DNA of 8,221 bases from JAKFEW01 sp036675505 (GTDB lineage: Bacteria; Cyanobacteriota; Sericytochromatia; S15B-MN24; JAQBPE01): contig JAKFEW010000070.1 in assembly GCA_036675505.1 (NCBI GenBank), forward strand, positions 1-8,221, in the 5' to 3' direction. The translations under genes were made by a program, and so were the position numbers. Every line of letters starts with the position of its first letter. The stretch's first letter is position 1. This document shows, piece by piece, positions 5,049 through 8,221 of this stretch. The notes beneath the pieces are model-generated. The model saw nothing but the letters and a program-made list of their open reading frames with translations. It ran no database searches and had not been told where the DNA came from.

Positions 5049-5836
5049 TTCACGATGATGAAGCCGTGAAGGAAGAAGGGGTTAGTCCCGTCGATCATAT
5101 ACTCGTAGGTGCCAGGCACGGTGAAGACTGTGGTGGTGCCAATGGAGGGGCTGGTCGCGAGCGGCACATCGGGGAAGGTCGGTGAGCCGACCGACTTGAT
5201 GATCCAGAACACGCCGGAGTCGACGTTGTTGAAGGTGACGGTGCCACCCACGGCGATGTTCACGGTTTGGGGGCCGAAGGGCTGCATCGGGTTGTAGATA
5301 TTGACCGTCTCCGAGAGGGGCCAGACCGACGCACTGGGCGTCGCGGTGGGGCTCGGGGTCGGAGTGGGGCTCGGGGTCGGGGTGGCGCCCGGGGTCGGGG
5401 AGGCGCCCGTCGTGCTCGTGGGCTCGGGCGATGGGCTGGGGCTCGCCGAGGGCGACGCGCTCGCCTCGATGCACTGTCCCATGGCGTTGATCACGCCTGT
5501 GCAGGTCGAGGGGCTGGGCGAGGGGCTCGTGCTGGCCTCGATGCACAGGCCCATGGCGTTGATGACGCCCGTGCAGATCGAAGGGCTGGGCGCGGGCGTC
5601 GTGTAAAACGGCACGCACACGCCCGCTGCATCGACTGTGCCTACGCAGATCGAAGGGCTCGGAGACGGGTTCGCGCTCGCCTCCACACACTGGCCGGCGG
5701 CATTGTAGACGCCTCCACAGGGCGATGGGTCGCCGGACCCTGTCGGCACCGGCGGCGTCAGCGCGCCGTCGCAGCTGGCCAATGCCGCGAGGCTGGCCAG
5801 GCCGAGCACCACGGAAATTGTCCATGTGAGACTCAT
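5045..5836 (-). CDS. Lipoprotein with four CX9C repeats, Ser/Thr/Pro linker and a cupredoxin-like domain
   Basis: The 263-residue product starts at ATG 5836, 7 nt after an AGGGTGG ribosome-binding site. Residues 1-21 are a lipoprotein signal with a perfect lipobox, LASC (Cys22). Residues 40-135 are four 24-residue repeats, each with two Cys nine residues apart (40/50, 64/74, 88/98, 112/122), a GVxxAxGxC-type core, and a Ser-Pro tail. Residues ~136-172 are a Pro/Thr/Ser linker. Residues ~176-263 follow the plastocyanin/cupredoxin pattern: NIAVGGTVTFNN, then a TVFTVPGTYEY strand and GFIIVN. The expected first copper His is replaced within SGVFWIIKS, and the Tyr-x-Cys of the copper site reads Tyr-Met-Ile; only His257 remains. 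A mononuclear blue-copper site is therefore unlikely, and binding or structural use is more plausible. Base composition is lower in GC than the neighbouring genes, and the gene lies between direct repeats. Confidence 0.9.
   Translation of the reverse strand: MSLTWTISVVLGLASLAALASCDGALTPPVPTGSGDPSPCGGVYNAAGQCVEASANPSPSPSICVGTVDAAGVCVPFYTTPAPSPSICTGVINAMGLCIEASTSPSPSPSTCTGVINAMGQCIEASASPSASPSPSPEPTSTTGASPTPGATPTPSPTPTPSPTATPSASVWPLSETVNIYNPMQPFGPQTVNIAVGGTVTFNNVDSGVFWIIKSVGSPTFPDVPLATSPSIGTTTVFTVPGTYEYMIDGTNPFFLHGFIIVN
5346..5385 (+). other. G-quadruplex-like motif on the template strand of the Ser/Thr/Pro linker
   Basis: Five runs of four G (5348-5351, 5355-5358, 5366-5369, 5373-5376, 5379-5382) are separated by 3, 7, 3 and 2 nt. 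The minus-strand coding sequence here specifies alternating Pro, Thr and Ser. The motif is a by-product of Pro codons, but it lies on the template strand and could impede polymerase or promote slippage and copy-number change. Confidence 0.5.
5432..5719 (-). repeat. Four 72-bp tandem repeats encoding CX9C units
   Basis: Four 24-residue units follow one another without gaps (5719-5648, 5647-5576, 5575-5504, 5503-5432). The two nearest the C-terminal side are almost identical in protein (CTGVINAMGLCIEAS and CTGVINAMGQCIEAS), while the first two have diverged (CGGVYNAAGQC, CVGTVDAAGVC). That gradient points to recent duplication of the inner unit. Confidence 0.9.
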
Positions 5837-5841
5837 TGGAA

Positions 5842-5848
5842 TACCACC
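5842..5848 (-). promoter_or_regulatory. Ribosome-binding site of the cupredoxin-like lipoprotein gene
   Basis: AGGGTGG lies close upstream of ATG 5836 on the minus strand and fixes that start. It follows the T-tract of the hairpin at 5855-5888 by only a few bases, so folding of that hairpin could affect access to it. Confidence 0.6.
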
Positions 5849-5854
5849 CTTTTG

Positions 5855-5888
5855 AAAAAAGGAGCCCTCGATCCGGGAAACAGGCTCC
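5855..5888 (-). terminator. Rho-independent terminator-like hairpin in front of the cupredoxin-like gene
   Basis: On the minus strand GGAGCC (5888-5883) pairs with GGCTCC (5866-5861) across a 16-nt loop and is followed directly by six T (5860-5855). It is the clearest intrinsic-terminator shape in the window. It either ends a transcript from the small reading frame that stops at 5966, or lies in the leader of the cupredoxin-like gene and attenuates it. A shorter competing pairing, GGGA with TCCC, overlaps the left arm. The 16-nt loop is longer than usual. Confidence 0.5.
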
Positions 5889-5965
5889 CTGGAATCGTTA
5901 GAACACCACGACTAAAGCACCCTGGCCCGCTTCCGGTTCGCCCACGGTGCGGTCCGCCGCCCCAC

Positions 5966-6085
5966 TCAGTTTTCAAAACCGCTTCCGCCGATGAACTCCC
6001 GCGGGATCGAGGTGGGTGGCACGTGATCCGGGAAAATGGCCACGAAGTTGTCGAGCAGCATGACTCGCGACGGCCGCCGCCGCAT
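5966..6085 (-). CDS. Possible 39-residue reading frame, or 3' remnant of a lost gene
   Basis: From ATG 6085 the frame encodes MRRRPSRVMLLDNFVAIF and then PDHVPPTSIPREFIGGSGFEN before TGA. A second ATG at 6061 would give 31 residues. AAAAGGCGG directly precedes the first ATG, too close for ideal spacing. The frame is open upstream for a further 18 codons to a TGA. The final 31 residues look like the natural end of a folded protein, with hydrophobic, acidic and Pro-Gly positions in sensible order, so it may be the tail of a truncated gene. No family recognised. It is the only coding-like content in the ~320 bases between the cupredoxin-like gene and the right direct repeat. Confidence 0.3.
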   Translation of the reverse strand: MRRRPSRVMLLDNFVAIFPDHVPPTSIPREFIGGSGFEN

Positions 6086-6158
6086 CCGCCTTTTACCGCG
6101 AGGCTGGACGCGGCGGACCGCAAGAGCCTCTGGTATTCACCCCCTCAGCCCTGCAACG

Positions 6159-6252
6159 CTCCCTGAGGCTCCCGCGCCGCGCCTGGGCTCAGGCCGTCTC
6201 CGGCGGCGGGAAGAGCCGGCTCAGCACGGGGATCGGCTCGAAGGTGACGTGC
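6159..6252. repeat. Right copy of the ~95-bp direct repeat
   Basis: This copy contains the last 21 codons of the intact minus-strand gene (6189-7247) and the short stretch beyond its stop, and aligns with 4922-5016. Its left boundary, CTCCCTGAG at 6159-6167, is also the left boundary of the other copy. What precedes it (…CCCTGCAACG) bears no resemblance to what precedes the left copy. Confidence 0.85.
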
Positions 6253-7247
6253 AGGTGCGTGAGCGGCAGGATCGTCGCGCGCAGCTTGCCGGGGTGGAGC
6301 TCGGCCATCAGCGCGCGCTGGCGCACCAACGGCGCGCCGGACAGGGCGCGGCGCTGGCGCTCCGCCGCGACGAGCTGGGCGCGCGCCTCGAGCCACTGCG
6401 TCACGGCGACGTGGGCGCGCCGCGTGGCGTCGTCGTCCATGTACAGCCGCTTGGCGACCGGCGTCAGCCATGAGACCTGGACCGGATCGAGCGCGTCCTT
6501 CTCGGCCACGGCCGCGAGCGCGGCGGGGACCTCGGGCCAGGGGCGGCGGGGCACCGGCAGCGCCGTACCGACCAGCGCGGCGCGCAGGATCGCGAGCTCG
6601 GTCGTGACCTCGTCGAGCACCAGCCGGACGGTCTCGGCCGCGGCCTCGAGCGCCTTGAGGTAGGCCTCGACGGGGCCCTGCGGCGCGGGCCGGCTGGCCT
6701 GCGCGGGGCCTGGCGGGGTCGCCGTCGCGCTGACGGCGGGCGGCTCGATCAGGGCCTGGAACCAGCGCACGAGCGGGGCGCTGGCCGACTTCGCCGCGGG
6801 CCCGGCCGGCCGCTCGGCCGCTCGCCCGCCGCCGCCCGGCAGAGCCAGGGCGCGGGCCTGGTAAGCGCGCGCCGCGACCTGCACGCCCGCGATCAGCGCG
6901 TCGAGCTCGCGCGCGGTGGCCGCGAGGTAGTCCGGGTCGAAGCGGCCGGTCGCCACGAGCGCCGCGGCGGGGGCGAGGCGCGCCACGTCCGCGACGAGCT
7001 GCTCGCCGGACGCGATCAGCCGCAGGGCCAGATCGACCTTGCGCTTGAAGGCCTCGACCTTCTCCGCGAGCTCGGGCGCCAGGCGCGGCGCGGTTTCCGG
7101 CGCGATCGCCCAGAACGACTCGTGGTCGCGCCGGATCGCGCCGACGCGCGCGCCGGCGAAGTTCAACACGCGGCGGATACGCTGGAGGCGGCTCGCGAGG
7201 AGCTCCTGGCTGCTCCCACCCGCGCTGCTGGGCTTGAATTGATCCAT
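6189..7247 (-). CDS. Unrecognised helical protein of 352 residues
   Basis: I take ATG 7247 (MDQFKPSSAGG) as start. The frame also has an ATG at 7295, but that one sits inside a palindrome and its extra 16 residues look non-native. Neither ATG has a clear ribosome-binding site. The protein has no signal peptide, membrane segment or Cys, so it is probably cytoplasmic. Residues ~12-135 are predicted helical with heptad-like Leu/Ala spacing (ELLASRLQRIRRVLNF, LAEKVEAFKRKVDLALRLI). Residues ~137-190 are an Ala/Pro/Gly linker. Residues ~191-300 are again helical (VEAYLKALEAAAETVRLVL), with a charged AERQRRALSG stretch near 295-304. The last ~35 residues (LRATILPLTHLHVTF) look like beta strands and end PPPETA. 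I know no matching family. The divergent kinase gene could be a functional partner. The last 20 residues recur as the relic at 4953-5016. Confidence 0.85.
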   Translation of the reverse strand: MDQFKPSSAGGSSQELLASRLQRIRRVLNFAGARVGAIRRDHESFWAIAPETAPRLAPELAEKVEAFKRKVDLALRLIASGEQLVADVARLAPAAALVATGRFDPDYLAATARELDALIAGVQVAARAYQARALALPGGGGRAAERPAGPAAKSASAPLVRWFQALIEPPAVSATATPPGPAQASRPAPQGPVEAYLKALEAAAETVRLVLDEVTTELAILRAALVGTALPVPRRPWPEVPAALAAVAEKDALDPVQVSWLTPVAKRLYMDDDATRRAHVAVTQWLEARAQLVAAERQRRALSGAPLVRQRALMAELHPGKLRATILPLTHLHVTFEPIPVLSRLFPPPETA

Positions 7248-7280
7248 CGATTTGGTCCGAACCGCGCGGGTCCGCGCGCT

Positions 7281-7304
7281 CCGCGAGTCTAACATGACTC
7301 GCGG
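7281..7304. promoter_or_regulatory. 24-bp palindrome in the divergent promoter region, possible operator
   Basis: CCGCGAGTC (7281-7289) and GACTCGCGG (7296-7304) are perfect 9-bp arms around TAACAT. The element lies 34 bases upstream of the ATG at 7247 and 19 bases upstream of the kinase -35 box, where a dimeric regulator could control both genes. A hairpin in mRNA is the alternative, but no T-tract follows on either strand. Confidence 0.5.
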
Positions 7305-7322
7305 CCGCGGACCACCGCCGGT

Positions 7323-7351
7323 TTGACCGCGGGCCGCCAGTGGGCTAGATT
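7323..7351 (+). promoter_or_regulatory. Sigma70-like promoter for the kinase gene
   Basis: TTGACC (7323-7328) matches the -35 consensus at 5 of 6 positions and TAGATT (7346-7351) the -10 at 4 of 6, with a 17-nt spacer. Transcription would begin near 7358, only about 17 nt before the GTG proposed as kinase start. It is the best promoter match in the window. Confidence 0.55.
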
Positions 7352-7374
7352 GGCGGTGTCCCGCCCGAGCCCCG

Positions 7375-8221
7375 GTGTCCGCCTTGCCCGTTCCGCCCGA
7401 TGACCGAAGGGAGCCAGCGAAGCTGGATCGCCTGCCGCCCGGCTGGCGTGACCCGTCGCAGCTGGGCGAGGGCGCCTTCGGCCGGGTCTACCGCGCCGTC
7501 GACCCCAGCGGGCGGGCGGTCGCGGTCAAGGTGCTGGCGTCCGACCTCGCCGGCGATCCGGACGCGGCCTGGCGCTTCGCCGCCGAGTACCGCCGCCTCG
7601 CGCGCTTCGACCACCCCGGCCTGCCACGCGCGCGCGGCGAGGGCCGCACGGAGGACGGGGCGCCCTTCTACGCCATGGACCTCGTGGAGGGCTCCGACCC
7701 GGCGGACGGCGCGCCGCTGCTGCCCGTCTGCATCCGCGGCGTGATCGCGGGCGTGGCCGAGGTGCTCGCGCACCTGCACGCCCGCGGCTTCGTGCATGGC
7801 GACCTCAAGGCCGAAAACGTGAGGGTCGGGCCCGACCAGTCGGTGCGCGTGCTGGACCTGGGGCTGATGAAGGCGGTCGGCGAGCGGCGGGCGGCGATCG
7901 CCGGCACGCCGGCTTACATGGCCCCCGAGGTGCTGCGCCAGGCCCCGGTCGCGCCCGCGAGCGACCTCTACGCGCTGGGCGTGTTGGCCTACCTCATGCG
8001 CACGGGCGCCTTGCCCTTCACGGGCGCCGCCGCCGCCGTGGTGCGCGGCCACCTCACCGAGCCGCCAAACCCCATCCGCGGCGGCGAGCCCGACGCCTCG
8101 CTCGACGCGCTGATCGGCGACCTGCTCGCCAAGGACCCCGCGGCGCGCCCGGCCTCGGCGCGGGCGGTGCTCGCCCGGCTCGCGGGCGAGCCCGCGCCCG
8201 CCGAGTCGCGCCCGCTCGCGG
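7375..8221 (+). CDS. Eukaryotic-like Ser/Thr protein kinase, N-terminal part (3' end outside window)
   Basis: The frame is open from GTG 7375 to the window edge, 282 codons, and covers a protein-kinase domain. Seen in order: glycine loop GEGAFGRVY (31-39); ATP-anchoring Lys52 in VAVKVL; Glu71 in the C-helix; catalytic loop HGDLKAEN (141-148) with Asp143, Lys145 and Asn148; metal-binding DLG (161-163) for DFG; APE (183-185) after GTPAYM; and SDLYALGVLAY. The essential residues are present, so activity is likely. Arg before the catalytic Asp is Gly, making this a non-RD kinase not obviously controlled by activation-loop phosphorylation. The start is uncertain: GTG 7375 has no good ribosome-binding site, while AAGGGAG at 7407-7413 sits 9 nt before an in-frame CTG (7423) that leaves the domain intact. 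No accessory domain is visible yet; the protein continues beyond the edge. Confidence 0.92.
   Translation, partial: MSALPVPPDDRREPAKLDRLPPGWRDPSQLGEGAFGRVYRAVDPSGRAVAVKVLASDLAGDPDAAWRFAAEYRRLARFDHPGLPRARGEGRTEDGAPFYAMDLVEGSDPADGAPLLPVCIRGVIAGVAEVLAHLHARGFVHGDLKAENVRVGPDQSVRVLDLGLMKAVGERRAAIAGTPAYMAPEVLRQAPVAPASDLYALGVLAYLMRTGALPFTGAAAAVVRGHLTEPPNPIRGGEPDASLDALIGDLLAKDPAARPASARAVLARLAGEPAPAESRPLA

Noticed and set aside
5432..5719. CRISPR or intergenic satellite
   Set aside because: The 72-bp periodicity is exact in codons and conserved in Cys and Gly, so it is a protein-coding repeat.
5870..6035. GATCCGGGAAA occurring at 5870-5880 and 6025-6035
   Set aside because: An 11-bp repeat without extension on either side; it is too short to interpret and may be chance.
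5267..6166. A plus-strand frame of 299 codons opposite the cupredoxin-like gene
   Set aside because: It is antisense to a repeat-encoding gene and is Arg/Gly/Ala-rich. Its stop falls in the direct repeat like the stop at 4929, but its last residues show no similarity to that product.
7261..7310. The ATG at 7295 as start of the helical protein
   Set aside because: It lies inside the 24-bp palindrome, has no ribosome-binding site, and the first 16 residues are unlike the rest of the protein.
7400..7744. A 114-codon plus-strand frame starting at ATG 7400
   Set aside because: It is out of frame with the kinase, Arg/Ala/Ser-rich, and ends inside the kinase domain. The ATG is near the kinase start but cannot serve it.
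7345..8052. A 235-codon minus-strand frame opposite the kinase
   Set aside because: The kinase motifs on the plus strand are unambiguous, and the antisense product is low complexity and rich in His, Arg and Gly.

Overview
This is a very GC-rich bacterial window with strong G/C preference at third codon positions. It is dominated by exported lipoproteins and repeat-containing surface proteins, and the start of a Ser/Thr protein kinase lies at the right edge. There is no rRNA, tRNA, phage integrase, transposase or CRISPR array. The mix of lipoproteins, NHL propellers, Ser-Pro linkers and an eukaryotic-like kinase suits a free-living environmental bacterium such as a myxobacterium-like or Sericytochromatia/Tanganyikabacteria-like lineage. 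That placement is a guess from style, not from a marker gene.

Left part (1-1759), all on the minus strand: a lipoprotein with a 9-residue Pro/Gln repeat, cut by the window edge; a 61-residue protein with a faint HicB-like look; and a protein with a carboxypeptidase-regulatory-like domain followed by a PA-IL (LecA)-like C-terminal domain, whose N-terminus seems to be missing.

Centre (1769-4929), plus strand: a 909-residue lipoprotein with three distinct parts. These are a run of 13 octapeptide repeats, a middle section resembling the divergent neighbour, and a six-bladed NHL propeller. A coding-looking segment with no standard start codon overlaps its stop by three bases.

Right-centre (4922-6252): a lipoprotein with four CX9C repeats and a cupredoxin-like domain lacking most copper ligands lies between two ~95-bp direct repeats. 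The left repeat is a relic of the 3' end of the gene to the right (6189-7247). The stretch therefore looks like a cassette inserted at the end of that gene.

Right (6189-8221): an unrecognised helical protein on the minus strand and, divergent from it, a Ser/Thr kinase with HGD and DLG in place of HRD and DFG. Their shared intergenic region holds a 24-bp palindrome and a good sigma70-like promoter for the kinase.

How the genes cooperate cannot be read directly. The common theme is export to the cell surface on extended Pro/Ser/Thr linkers, with binding folds (propeller, PA-IL-like, cupredoxin-like) at the C-termini.
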